Counted from the first letter of the stretch, positions 48,872 through 58,295 are shown. The stretch: 64,000 nucleotides of DNA from Pseudomonadota bacterium (GCA_020053735.1 JAGVMP010000011.1:496001-560000); one strand, 5' to 3'. Program-made: numbers and translations. The notes: generated by a model not told the origin, from the letters alone.

Positions 48872-49177
48872 ATGAAACTGATTGCAGATATTCCAAATGC
48901 GTGGAAAAATATCTCGAGTTTGTTCGTGGCACTAGGCGACGAGCAGCGTCAGCGTATATTATTAGCCTTTGAAAAGGGCGAGCGTTTAAACATTCTGCAA
49001 ATTGTCGCCAGCTCTAAATTGGGGCGCACAGCAGTCACCCATCATTTAAAAATTTTGCATGCCAGTGGCGCGCTAGGCAGCGAAAAAATAGGCAAAGAAG
49101 TATTTTTCTGGGTCAATAAAACGCATATCACCACCGAGATAAGCAACGTTTTAAGCTACTTAAGAAACGAGATTTAG
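48872..49177 (+). CDS. ArsR-family winged-helix transcriptional regulator
   Basis: 101 aa. A winged helix-turn-helix is recognisable: LFVALGDEQRQRILLAFEKG (helix 1-2), QIVASSKLGRTAVTHHLKIL (recognition helix), and the wing GALGSEKIGKEVFFWVN. There are no Cys residues, so a metal-thiolate sensor of the SmtB/ArsR kind is unlikely; the ligand is unknown. It is the first gene of the operon with aas and lplT, so it may sense lipid status. No Shine-Dalgarno precedes its ATG. Confidence 0.8.
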   Translation: MKLIADIPNAWKNISSLFVALGDEQRQRILLAFEKGERLNILQIVASSKLGRTAVTHHLKILHASGALGSEKIGKEVFFWVNKTHITTEISNVLSYLRNEI

Positions 49178-49188
49178 GAGAATGAAGC

Positions 49189-51321
49189 ATGATGGCAAGC
49201 ATTTTACGGTTTATTAGCAAAATACTATTTCGTGTGCAAGTACGCGGGCTAGAAAACGTGCCTGCCGAGGATGGACTGCTGATTGTTGCCAACCACGAGT
49301 CATTTTTAGACGGCTTGCTACTTGGCCTGTATATTCCCAAACAAGCTACATTCGTTGTGCATACCACCGTGCTTAAAAACTGGTGGTATCGACAATTTTT
49401 GCGCTTAACACCGCACCTGGCCGTCGACCCCGCCAGCCCATATGCAATGAAAAAAGTGATTAAATTACTTGAAGCTGGCAACAATGTGGTGATTTTCCCA
49501 GAAGGGCGCATTACGCTCACAGGCAACTTAATGAAGATTTATGATGGCCCAGGTTTTGTGGCGGGTAAAACGGGCGCAACCATTTTGCCTGTGCGCATCG
49601 ATGGTGCAGCAGAATCCTACTTTGGCCGCTTATCAAGCCATCACCCAAGAAAATTACACCCTAAAGTGACGCTCACCATTATGCCCACTACCAACGTGGT
49701 GATGCCTAAGCCTTCGCATCGCAGTTTTCCTACTGCTAAACAAAGAAGAAGAATAGCAGGCGAAGGCATGCGTAGCGTGATGCAAAAAATGTTGTTTCAA
49801 GCGCAAAAAAGCCGCACTTTGTTTGAAGCGTTTTTAGATGCGGTGGATAAATTTGGTGGCAACTATCAGTTCATCGAAGACATGAATGAAACCGAAGAAA
49901 CTTATCAAGAGTTACTCAAAAAAAGCTTAGCCTTGGGCCGCATCGCCAGCAAAGTCAGTAGTTCAGGCGAAGTTGTCGCGGTGCTGATGCCGAACATTAC
50001 CAACACGTTGGCACTGATTTTAGGCATGAGCGCATTCAATCGCGTGCCGGCCATGCTCAACTACACGGCAGGTACGGCGGGCATGCAAAACGCCTGCATT
50101 GCCGCAAACATTAAAACGGTGATTACCTCACATAAATTTATCGAAGCGGCTAGCTTAGAAGGTGTCGTCGATGGTTTGCAAAATCTAAATATTGTTTACT
50201 TAGAAGATTTACGCGCAGATTTTGGGGTGTTAGATCGCGCATGGCTAATGGGCTACGCACTACATTATCCGCGCTCTGCCATGGAAACTAACCAGTCTGA
50301 GCAGGTTGGTGTAGTGCTATTTACCTCTGGCAGTGAGGGCAAACCAAAAGGGGTGGTGCACTCGCACAAAAGTATCTTGGCTAATATTGCGCAAATTATG
50401 GCGGTACTCGATATCAACCCCACCGACAAAATGATGATGGTGCTACCCGTGTTTCACTCGTTTGGATTTACTGCCACCCTGCTGGCCTTGTTTAATGGCG
50501 TCAAAGTGAATATTTTCCCTTCACCGTTACAGTATAAAGTCATTCCAGAAATTATATACGACCGTGGTTGTACCATCTTTTTTGCCACCGGCACCTTCTT
50601 AGCTAATTATGCCAAATTTGCCCACCCTTATGATTTTTACAAACTCAGGCTGGTGGTAGCGGGTGCCGAAAAACTTAATGACGAGGTACGCAAGACTTAT
50701 CACGATAAGTTTGGTATTCGCCTTCTAGAAGCTTATGGCGCCACTGAATGCGCGCCTGGCATCTCGATTAACACGCCAATGGCGAATTTAAACGGCTCTG
50801 TTGGTCAATTAGTGCCAGGACTAGAGGCCAAGCTGGAAGCGGTTCCTGGCATAGATAATGGTAGCCTGCTGCATGTAAAAGGCGAAAATGTGATGATGGG
50901 CTACTATTTATTTGATAACCCTGGTGTACTCAAACCACCCGTCGAAGGCTGGTATAACACTGGAGATATTGTCGAGTTGGACGCAGAAGGTTATGTGCAC
51001 ATCAGAGGCCGCGTCAAACGTTTTGCTAAAGTGGCGGGTGAGATGGTGTCATTAGAGGTAGTCGAGCATATTGCCTGCACCTGTGCGCCAGACCAAATGC
51101 ACGCCGCCAGCTCTATACCCGATGCGCAACGCGGCGAAAGTATTATATTGTTCAGCACCGATAAAAAATTGAAACGTGAAGATTTACAAATGGTTGCCAA
51201 AAATCTGGGGCTACCCGAGCTGGCAGTCGCTCGAAGGATTATCTCGGTTGAAGAAATTCCACTACTCGGCACAGGAAAAACCGATTATGTAACGCTGAAA
51301 CAAATGGCCGAAGCCGCTTAA
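49189..51321 (+). CDS. aas: Bifunctional acyltransferase / acyl-[ACP] synthetase Aas
   Basis: 710 aa, about the length of E. coli Aas (719). The N-terminal acyltransferase has NHESFLD (N35-H36-x4-D41) and FPEGRITLTG. The C-terminal AMP-forming ligase has FTSGSEGKPKGVVHSH, YGATECAPGIS and YNTGDIVELDAEGYVHIRGR. Aas re-acylates lysophospholipids such as lysophosphatidylethanolamine brought in by LplT. A TAGGAG ribosome site precedes the paired ATGs. First structural gene after arsR. Confidence 0.93.
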   Translation: MMASILRFISKILFRVQVRGLENVPAEDGLLIVANHESFLDGLLLGLYIPKQATFVVHTTVLKNWWYRQFLRLTPHLAVDPASPYAMKKVIKLLEAGNNVVIFPEGRITLTGNLMKIYDGPGFVAGKTGATILPVRIDGAAESYFGRLSSHHPRKLHPKVTLTIMPTTNVVMPKPSHRSFPTAKQRRRIAGEGMRSVMQKMLFQAQKSRTLFEAFLDAVDKFGGNYQFIEDMNETEETYQELLKKSLALGRIASKVSSSGEVVAVLMPNITNTLALILGMSAFNRVPAMLNYTAGTAGMQNACIAANIKTVITSHKFIEAASLEGVVDGLQNLNIVYLEDLRADFGVLDRAWLMGYALHYPRSAMETNQSEQVGVVLFTSGSEGKPKGVVHSHKSILANIAQIMAVLDINPTDKMMMVLPVFHSFGFTATLLALFNGVKVNIFPSPLQYKVIPEIIYDRGCTIFFATGTFLANYAKFAHPYDFYKLRLVVAGAEKLNDEVRKTYHDKFGIRLLEAYGATECAPGISINTPMANLNGSVGQLVPGLEAKLEAVPGIDNGSLLHVKGENVMMGYYLFDNPGVLKPPVEGWYNTGDIVELDAEGYVHIRGRVKRFAKVAGEMVSLEVVEHIACTCAPDQMHAASSIPDAQRGESIILFSTDKKLKREDLQMVAKNLGLPELAVARRIISVEEIPLLGTGKTDYVTLKQMAEAA

Positions 51322-51328
51322 AAAATTA

Positions 51329-52555
51329 ATGAATCGTCGACAATTTTTATTCGGGTTAGGCATAACTGGGGCCTCTGGTTTAATCTATGCTGGTTCCAAA
51401 TTTTGGCCTGAACAAGGGCTTATCAATCCTTGTTTATCTGGATTACCTAATGACCTTCTAGAAAATCCGCTGATGCAGCAAATTTGGCAAGGTATAGATG
51501 CTAGGCAAGTTTGGGATAGCCATGTGCATTTAGTTGGCACGGGTGATAGTCAATTGAACAGTGAAAATAGGGATGTTTGGTTCAACCCTAATATGGATAG
51601 CAACTGGCACCCAATTTTAAAAGTACAAAAAAAGTTTTACATAAACGGCACCTGTGCTACCGATGGCAACATAGACCTCAGTGCGGTGCAACGTATGGTG
51701 CAGCTTACTGCCGAAATGCCAGCTGGCTTCAAACTGATGCTGTTTGCATTTGATTGGTTTCATGATGAAAATGGCAAGCCAGATCAAGCACACTCAATTT
51801 TTCATATTTCTAATGAATATGCGGCTAAAGTCGCAAGTGAGCACTCACCTTATTTTGAATGGGTAGCCAGCATACATCCCTATCGTACTGACGCAATAGA
51901 TGCATTAGAAAAGGTTAAAACACAAGGTGCCCGCGCCATTAAATGGCTACCACAGGGCATGGGCATAGACCCTGCCAATGCCAAATGCAATGCGTTTTAT
52001 ACCGCTTGTGCGCGCCTTAACATGCCGATTATTTGCCACACTGGCCGTGAAAGTGCTGTGCAAGGTGGCAACCAAGATGATGCTAACCCGCTTAAACTGC
52101 GCCGCGCTCTAGATGCAGGCGTGCGTATTGTGTTAGCACACTGCGCCAGCGATGGCGAAGATATTGATTACGACATTGGCAATAAAAAAATCAAGAGTTT
52201 CAATTTATTTTTATGTTTGATGGAAGCGCCACAATATAAAAATTTATTGTTCGGTGAAATTTCCGCCATCACATTAATGAATCACGCTTGGGCGATTCAA
52301 CCTTTACTAGAACGCACAGATTTACACAGTCGCTTGCTCAATGGCTCGGATTATCCACTTCCCGCTATTCTGCCGATTGTTTCATTGAAGCAATTAGTCC
52401 GTAAAAACTTACTAGAGGAAAGCCATGCAGATTTTCTAAAGTCCATCCGTTTATATAACCCCATCATGTTCGATTTTGCATTGAAACGTTTGCTACGCTT
52501 TGAAGGTAGTGCTTTCCCCGCCAGCGTATTCGAAACCAAGAAATTTTTTGCATGA
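51329..52555 (+). CDS. Amidohydrolase-2 family metal hydrolase with twin-Arg signal
   Basis: 408 aa. MNRRQFLFGLGITGASG fits a Tat signal (RRxFL). The TIM-barrel metal motif DSHVHLVG gives His65 and His67; further ligands are in PIICHTGRES, IVLAHCASDG and LLNGSDYPLP. This is the amidohydrolase-2 (PF04909) group, which hydrolyses or decarboxylates cyclic substrates. The substrate is unknown. It sits between aas and lplT with a 4-base overlap into lplT, so a role in envelope lipid turnover is possible but inferred only from position. Confidence 0.8.
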   Translation: MNRRQFLFGLGITGASGLIYAGSKFWPEQGLINPCLSGLPNDLLENPLMQQIWQGIDARQVWDSHVHLVGTGDSQLNSENRDVWFNPNMDSNWHPILKVQKKFYINGTCATDGNIDLSAVQRMVQLTAEMPAGFKLMLFAFDWFHDENGKPDQAHSIFHISNEYAAKVASEHSPYFEWVASIHPYRTDAIDALEKVKTQGARAIKWLPQGMGIDPANAKCNAFYTACARLNMPIICHTGRESAVQGGNQDDANPLKLRRALDAGVRIVLAHCASDGEDIDYDIGNKKIKSFNLFLCLMEAPQYKNLLFGEISAITLMNHAWAIQPLLERTDLHSRLLNGSDYPLPAILPIVSLKQLVRKNLLEESHADFLKSIRLYNPIMFDFALKRLLRFEGSAFPASVFETKKFFA

Positions 52556-53745
52556 TGGCGAATAACCAACTATTTTCTCGCGGTATGATCGCCGTGCTTA
52601 TTGCACAGTTTGTGTCAGCATTGGCGGATAACGCGCTATTATTTGCAGCGATTGCGCTGCTGAAATCACAATCTGCGCCAGATTGGCAAATCCCGATGCT
52701 GCAAGAGTTTTTTGTCATTGCATTTATTCTGCTAGCGCCGTTTGTAGGTCCGTTTGCAGATGGCTTTGCAAAAGGTCGTGTCATGCTGACGGCCAATTTA
52801 CTCAAACTACTAGGTGCATCCGCCATGATGTTAGGGCTGAATCCACTGCTAGCCTATGGCTTAGTTGGTATAGGTGCTGCCGCATATTCACCTGCTAAAT
52901 ATGGTATTTTAAGTGAGCTGGTGAGCGCAGAAAAATTAGTGAAAGCAAATGGCTTAATCGAGGGCTCAACGATTGTTGCCATTTTATTAGGTGCGGTTTT
53001 AGGCGGAAAACTGGCAGATGCCTCCATCACAATCGCATTAATCGCTATTTGCACTTGTTACTTTTTGGCCGCTATCGCCAACACATTCATACCACGCTTA
53101 CCCATTGCTCGACCTGATACAAAACTATCGCCACCCAAGCTGGTAAAAGAGTTTTTAGAAGCGCTAAAAGTGCTTTCCATGAACAAGGATGCGCGCTTTT
53201 CGCTCATTGGGTCCAGCATCTTTTGGGGCACCGGCGCCACGCTACGCTTGTTACTCGTCGCTTGGGTGCCTGTAGCATTAAGCATTAACGACTTAAGCAT
53301 GCCCGCCAACTTAAGCGGCGCAGTTGCGGTTGGCATCGCAGTAGGTGCAGCTCTGGCAGCCAATTTGGTTAGCTTAAAAAATATCAATCGCGTATTACCT
53401 GCTGGCCTACTCATTGGTGTGTTCATTATGCTGTTTGCACACACCAGCAGCTTGATTGTGGCTAGTATTTTACTGGTGCTGGTGGGTGCAGCTGGCGGCC
53501 TTTACGTGGTGCCTCTCAATGCCTTGCTGCAAGAACGCGGCCATGAGACGGTAGGGGCAGGCAATGCGGTGGCCGTGCAAAACTTTTTTGAAAACTTTTG
53601 CATGCTGACACTGATTGGACTTTACATTGTGATGCAGAAAAATAATGTGCCTGTGATTAGCATCACCTTTATTTTTGGTAGCATCATACTTTTTAGTATT
53701 GGCATACTATCCATTAAGCGTTTACGGCAAGGCCTGCACGTGTAA
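52552..53745 (+). CDS. lplT: Lysophospholipid transporter LplT
   Basis: 397 aa MFS protein with about 12 membrane segments. The N-terminus SRGMIAVLIAQFVSALADNA and FADGFAKGRVMLTANLLKLL, YGLVGIGAAAYSPAKYGILS and GGLYVVPLNALLQERGHETV match LplT. LplT flips lysophospholipids across the inner membrane for Aas. E. coli has lplT-aas as a unit; here the order is aas-(hydrolase)-lplT. Its start overlaps the amidohydrolase stop. Confidence 0.92.
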   Translation: MMANNQLFSRGMIAVLIAQFVSALADNALLFAAIALLKSQSAPDWQIPMLQEFFVIAFILLAPFVGPFADGFAKGRVMLTANLLKLLGASAMMLGLNPLLAYGLVGIGAAAYSPAKYGILSELVSAEKLVKANGLIEGSTIVAILLGAVLGGKLADASITIALIAICTCYFLAAIANTFIPRLPIARPDTKLSPPKLVKEFLEALKVLSMNKDARFSLIGSSIFWGTGATLRLLLVAWVPVALSINDLSMPANLSGAVAVGIAVGAALAANLVSLKNINRVLPAGLLIGVFIMLFAHTSSLIVASILLVLVGAAGGLYVVPLNALLQERGHETVGAGNAVAVQNFFENFCMLTLIGLYIVMQKNNVPVISITFIFGSIILFSIGILSIKRLRQGLHV

Positions 53746-53765
53746 GCAAAAGCCTTTAATAATCG

Positions 53766-53771
53766 TATAAT
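53766..53771 (+). promoter_or_regulatory. Possible -10 box upstream of the LTA-synthase-like gene
   Basis: TATAAT at 53766-53771, 30 bases before the next ATG, is a perfect -10 hexamer. The -35 position has no clear TTGACA match, so this is only a candidate. Confidence 0.35.
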
Positions 53772-53801
53772 ATTGGCTTACAACATTTAGCAAAGCCATT
53801 C

Positions 53802-55769
53802 ATGCCTTTTTTTAAGAAACTACAACACGCTATTTGGCGATTCTCCAACAAACTGGGGCCCTTTGCGCCGCTTGTCGCCATGGTTTTTCTGGGCTTGCTC
53901 ATTCTTTCTCTGTCACGCATTGGGCTAGTGCTTTGGAAATTTGAGCGCGTCACTAACACTGGCAAACTGATAGAAATTTTGCTGCAAGGCGTGCGTGTTG
54001 ACCTGATTCAGCTTGGTTTGATGTTATTGGTCCCCCTATTACTAGCACCTGTTTTTGCAACCTCTCAGCTATTTAAATTTTGGCAGAAATTCACTTATTT
54101 TTGGGCAATCGCTTGTATTGTTTTTCTGGTATTTTTAGAAGCATCTACCCCAGGCTTCATCATGGAATACGACGTACGCCCCAACCGTATTTTTGTGGAA
54201 TACTTAAAATACCCTAAAGAAATTTTTAATATGTTATGGCGCGGCTTTAAAGTGGATATTTTTGCTGGCCTTGGTTTTACGTTGTTAGCTATTTGGGGCA
54301 TGCGTCGTTTTATGCAGCCGTGGCTTGTAGCTAATAAAACATGGTCAAACAAAAAAATATGGATTATTTGGCCACTGCTGTTTTTATTAGCTGCTTTAGT
54401 TATTCGGTCTACTTTAGGCCATCGCCCTGCTAACCCAGCGCTATTTGCCATTACCCAAGATAGCATGGTGAACAGCCTGATACTCAATTCTGGCTACTCA
54501 GTGATTTATGCAGCTTACAGCTTGCAGCACGAAAGTAAATCGAGTCAAATTTACGGCAAAATGGATAGAGCAGATATTTTTAAACTGACAGGTGCACAAG
54601 ATAGCGACATTCCCACCTTGAAAACCTTAATACCTAGTGCTAAACGCGATAAACCATTGAACCTAGTCATTATTTTACAAGAAAGCTTGGGCGCAACGTT
54701 TGTAGAATCGTTGGGGGGCGTGCCAGTAACGCCCAATCTAGAAAAATTAAAATCCGAAGGCATTTGGTTTACGCAGCTATACGCAACCGGCACGCGCAGT
54801 GTGCGCGGTATCGAGGCGGTCATCACTGGCTTCCAGCCTACGCCTGCTGATAGCACTGTTAAATTATCGCTTAGCCAAAAAAACTTTTTTAGCATTGCTG
54901 CACTGTTGGCAAAACAAGGGTACAACACCGAGTTTATCTACGGCGGCGAATCGCATTTTGATAACATGCGCAGCTTTTTTATGGGTAATGGCTTTCAGCA
55001 TATTGTTGAACAAAAAGATTACAAAAAACCAATATTTATAGGTAGCTGGGGCGCATCAGATGAAGACTTACTGAATAAAACCCATGAGCAACTTTTAGCC
55101 CATCACGCCAGCGGTAAACCATTTTTTACTTTAGCGTTTACCTCTAGTAACCACGCGCCATTTGAGTTCCCCGATGGTCGCATTGATTTATACGAGGAAC
55201 CCAAAGCCACCGACAACAACGCCGTGAAATACGCAGATTACGCAATGGGTGAGTTTTTCAAAAAAGCCAAAGCTAGTGCTTATTGGAAAGATACTATTTT
55301 CTTGGTGGTAGCCGATCACGATATTCGCGTACGTGGCGATACACTAGTACCAATAGAGCGTTTTCATATTCCTGGTCTGATTTTAGGTGCTGATGTTCAG
55401 CCCAAAACCATCACCGCGATTGCCAGTCAAATTGATCTACCTGTGACAGTACTATCGCTAATGGGCATTAGCGCGCCTCACCCGATGACAGGGCAGGATT
55501 TATCTAATATCCCAGCAGATTATTTAGGCCGTGCCATGATGCAATATAACTACAATTTTGCATGGATGCAGCAAACTGCAGACGCCAACAGCGTCGTTGT
55601 GTTCCGCGAAGATAAACCTGCTGCATTCGGTGTGTATGACATGCAAAACAAGAAATTAATCGAAACCGCTACGCCTGCAAATGCGAAAGAAATTGAACAA
55701 CGCGCACTTGCAAATTCATTACTGCCTGCTTTGCTTTACACTGAACAACGCTATCGTTTGCCTCAATGA
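53802..55769 (+). CDS. LTA synthase family sulfatase-fold phosphotransferase
   Basis: 655 aa. About five N-terminal membrane helices (to roughly residue 215), then a periplasmic alkaline-phosphatase/sulfatase domain. Motifs: LVIILQESLGATFVESLGG (first metal site), the nucleophile Thr in LYATGTRSVRGIEAV, GGESHFDNMRSFF, and VVADHDIRVRG (metal His/Asp). Such enzymes transfer phosphoglycerol or phosphoethanolamine to LPS, periplasmic glucans or teichoic acid. In a Gram-negative cell MdoB-like glucan decoration is likely, but the acceptor is unknown. It is 10 bp before the next gene, so probably one operon. Confidence 0.88.
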   Translation: MPFFKKLQHAIWRFSNKLGPFAPLVAMVFLGLLILSLSRIGLVLWKFERVTNTGKLIEILLQGVRVDLIQLGLMLLVPLLLAPVFATSQLFKFWQKFTYFWAIACIVFLVFLEASTPGFIMEYDVRPNRIFVEYLKYPKEIFNMLWRGFKVDIFAGLGFTLLAIWGMRRFMQPWLVANKTWSNKKIWIIWPLLFLLAALVIRSTLGHRPANPALFAITQDSMVNSLILNSGYSVIYAAYSLQHESKSSQIYGKMDRADIFKLTGAQDSDIPTLKTLIPSAKRDKPLNLVIILQESLGATFVESLGGVPVTPNLEKLKSEGIWFTQLYATGTRSVRGIEAVITGFQPTPADSTVKLSLSQKNFFSIAALLAKQGYNTEFIYGGESHFDNMRSFFMGNGFQHIVEQKDYKKPIFIGSWGASDEDLLNKTHEQLLAHHASGKPFFTLAFTSSNHAPFEFPDGRIDLYEEPKATDNNAVKYADYAMGEFFKKAKASAYWKDTIFLVVADHDIRVRGDTLVPIERFHIPGLILGADVQPKTITAIASQIDLPVTVLSLMGISAPHPMTGQDLSNIPADYLGRAMMQYNYNFAWMQQTADANSVVVFREDKPAAFGVYDMQNKKLIETATPANAKEIEQRALANSLLPALLYTEQRYRLPQ

Positions 55770-55779
55770 GCTTGATTAA

Positions 55780-58038
55780 ATGAAAGCAAAACAGGCTTCT
55801 ATGCTTACTGGACAAGTCATTCGTCACGGTTTGCGCTATTTTTTGCGTGGTGGCATGCATATTAAAAATGGCCATTTACCCCCGAATAATCACCATATTC
55901 CAGACAACTTTTTTGGCATCTGCGTAGCCAGTAGTCCAGACCCTGCCATGGATCAGTATGTCATCGCTCAACTAAAAGTACTTAGCATAAAACAAGTACG
56001 CTTAGATTTTACTTATGGCGATTTGGATAGTTTTAATGCGCACTTTTTAAGCGCATTAGCTGATGCAAATTTTGATGTTACGCTACATTTAGTACAGCCA
56101 TTTGCAGCCGCAAAAAATATGCTGAGCACTACAGAACAAGCGATTTGGCGTGATTTTTTGCAATCTGTGCTGGATGTCTTTGGCAGTCGAATCAAACAGG
56201 TAGAAATTGGCACCACCATCAACCGTAAGCGTTGGGCGGGCTATTCCACTGAAGGTTTTTTATGCGCATGGAAAATTGCGCATACCGCAATTAAATCGCG
56301 CAATATTGTGTTGCTTGGTCCTAACGTGCAGGACTTTGAGCCTTTTTACAATATCAGTTTTCTTAAAGTACTTAAGCAAAATAGCCAGTTGCCAGATATC
56401 CACAGTAATAATTTATTTACAGAACGCACGGTTGAACCTGAGCGCTTTGATCACCGCATTTTTAAATACCACTGGACGGCTTGCTTTAAATACAACCTGA
56501 TTAAAAAATCGCGCATTCTACAAAAGATAGGCCAAGATTTTGGCGTGCCGCAACTGGTGTCTTCTGTTGCATTTTGGGCGATGTTTCGCATACGCCGTCA
56601 GCTGCCAGATGCCGCACAAAAACAGGCAGACTATGTCACACGCTACTTTACCCTCATAGCGACAAGTGGCAGCCTAACACAGACGAATTGGGGAGCACTT
56701 ATCTGTGCACGCGAAGGCTTAATTGATAACGGTTTAGTTGAAGCCGATTACCCTGTACTTGAGCAGGTGGCTCACTATCCGCAAGCGCATGGCGATTTAA
56801 CAAACTATCGCCACTACCCCAGTTTTAATGCGTTTAAAACGGTTGCAAACATGCTGCAGGGTGCGCAATACCAACAAGCTATATCCACCGCAGCAGGTTT
56901 AGAAATTCATCATTTTCTACAGACAGATAAAACATTCCATGTTGCTTGGACAATCAACGGCAAACTCGCTTTTTTGCAAGATATCTATGACGCGCAAACG
57001 CTGGCAAAGATGACTGTCTATCATCGTGACGGACATGTCTTAGACTTATCGCAAGTACTTATTACTGAGTCGCCAATTTACTTGTGCTGGGCTATAGAAC
57101 AAGTACCTCAAACGATTGCTAAGCCGATTTTGGCAAAAAACTTAGTCATTCATGCACATGTACAAGGCATGCAATATTTTCGATATTTGCAGAATGGCTG
57201 GGATGGCCTGATATTAGCTAGCAACCAAGCAGAAGCTGATTTAATTGCAGAAAAACTGCAACCAGATACCCTGTTGCAGCCCAATAGGGACGAGGCTTTG
57301 CGGCATGCCAGAAATGCGATATGGACGGTACCCGACCCTAGAAATGGTAATTTAGATAACGCTGAAACAAAACTCGCTATCAAGCAGCCAGTCAAAATGT
57401 ATCCGCACAAAGCATTTTTAGACCGCTTTAGACCTAGCAAAGCCAAACGCAGTTGGAACGGTGCGATGGAGCTAATGCGGCGCGGTGTTGATACAGCTGC
57501 CCCAGTGGCTTATTTTGAGAAAGTGGATGACAGCACACTCAAACAAAACTTTTATGTGTGCGAATTTGTGCCCTCACAAACGACTGTAGGGCAGCTATTT
57601 AGCAAATTTTCACAAGGCGAAGCAGCATGGAATGGTATTGCAGCAGATATTATCTTAAAACAAGTGGCACAGTTTTGCTTAGCTATGCACCAGCGCTTGG
57701 TGTTTTTTAGAGATTTATCGGGTGGCAATATTTTGGTGAATGTTGGTGCAGGCAATCAACTTCAGTTTTCGCTGATTGATACCGCGCGTTTGCGTTGTGT
57801 GAAACATACGCCATTCCCACGTAAATACAGGCTAGCAGATATGTCACGCGCCTGCCACAAGTTAGATTGGACGAACCGTAAGCGTTTAATGGCGTACTAT
57901 TTTGCCGGAATTGGCTCACAATTTAATTGGCGCGACAAACTGAGTTTTTATTTATATGACGCCAAAGTCTCTTTAAAACGTACCATCGGTCGCAAGGGCA
58001 TCAAACGACTGATTAAGCGTCTTAAAGGGCAAGCTTAA
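55780..58038 (+). CDS. Large protein with glycosidase-like N-terminal and kinase-like C-terminal regions
   Basis: 752 aa. The first 330 residues (IKQVRLDFTYGDLDSFNAHF, KQVEIGTTINRKRWAGYS, LVSSVAFWAMFRIR) look like a TIM-barrel glycoside hydrolase. The C-terminal part resembles Kdo/heptose kinases or APH-like kinases: FFRDLSGGNILV near residues 640-651, where FRDLxxxN stands for HxDxxxxN (His replaced by Phe), then LIDTARLR as the DFG-like Asp. A Lys in the N-lobe (AIKQPVKMYPHKAFLDRFR) is a candidate. The middle has no recognised domain. Adjacent to the LTA-synthase-like gene, it may act on surface glycan or lipid A core; function unknown. Confidence 0.6.
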   Translation: MKAKQASMLTGQVIRHGLRYFLRGGMHIKNGHLPPNNHHIPDNFFGICVASSPDPAMDQYVIAQLKVLSIKQVRLDFTYGDLDSFNAHFLSALADANFDVTLHLVQPFAAAKNMLSTTEQAIWRDFLQSVLDVFGSRIKQVEIGTTINRKRWAGYSTEGFLCAWKIAHTAIKSRNIVLLGPNVQDFEPFYNISFLKVLKQNSQLPDIHSNNLFTERTVEPERFDHRIFKYHWTACFKYNLIKKSRILQKIGQDFGVPQLVSSVAFWAMFRIRRQLPDAAQKQADYVTRYFTLIATSGSLTQTNWGALICAREGLIDNGLVEADYPVLEQVAHYPQAHGDLTNYRHYPSFNAFKTVANMLQGAQYQQAISTAAGLEIHHFLQTDKTFHVAWTINGKLAFLQDIYDAQTLAKMTVYHRDGHVLDLSQVLITESPIYLCWAIEQVPQTIAKPILAKNLVIHAHVQGMQYFRYLQNGWDGLILASNQAEADLIAEKLQPDTLLQPNRDEALRHARNAIWTVPDPRNGNLDNAETKLAIKQPVKMYPHKAFLDRFRPSKAKRSWNGAMELMRRGVDTAAPVAYFEKVDDSTLKQNFYVCEFVPSQTTVGQLFSKFSQGEAAWNGIAADIILKQVAQFCLAMHQRLVFFRDLSGGNILVNVGAGNQLQFSLIDTARLRCVKHTPFPRKYRLADMSRACHKLDWTNRKRLMAYYFAGIGSQFNWRDKLSFYLYDAKVSLKRTIGRKGIKRLIKRLKGQA

Positions 58039-58167
58039 TCTAATGAAAATCATGAGGTGGATTTAAGTAGTTTAAACACAACAGTTTTAGTGAAGCTGTG
58101 TAGTATTCAATTTACGTGATGCATAGTGAAAACGAAGCAAAACGAATTCTAACTTAAGGAGATTACT

Positions 58168-58239
58168 ATGTGGACAACACCAGCTGCTACTGAAATGCGT
58201 TTCGGTTTCGAAGTTACAATGTACGTAATGAACAAATAA
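58168..58239 (+). CDS. pqqA: Coenzyme PQQ precursor peptide PqqA
   Basis: A 23-codon gene with a strong TAAGGAG site 6 bases before the ATG. The peptide MWTTPAATEMRFGFEVTMYV plus MNK matches PqqA: the conserved Glu15 and Tyr19 (E-x3-Y) that are cross-linked into PQQ are present, as is the RFGFEVTMY core. PQQ is the cofactor of methanol dehydrogenases. No pqqB, C, D or E is next to it: the gene stands between the kinase fusion and mltA. It may be one of several pqqA copies or an unlinked one. An 18-bp perfect palindrome covers the stop, and a terminator follows. Confidence 0.93.
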   Translation: MWTTPAATEMRFGFEVTMYVMNK

Positions 58240-58248
58240 TTATTTGTT
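58231..58248. repeat. 18-bp perfect palindrome covering the pqqA stop codon
   Basis: AACAAATAATTATTTGTT is its own reverse complement and includes the last two codons and the TAA of pqqA. It could form a small AT-rich hairpin in the mRNA. Confidence 0.8.
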
Positions 58249-58259
58249 TCTTGCTACAA

Positions 58260-58295
58260 AAAAAGGGGTGCTCATAGTGCCCTTTTTGTTTTTTT
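58260..58295 (+). terminator. Intrinsic terminator after pqqA
   Basis: AAAAAGGG (58260-58267) pairs with CCCTTTTT (58280-58287) over a 12-base loop and is followed by G and seven T. It lies 21 bp after the pqqA stop. Confidence 0.8.
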
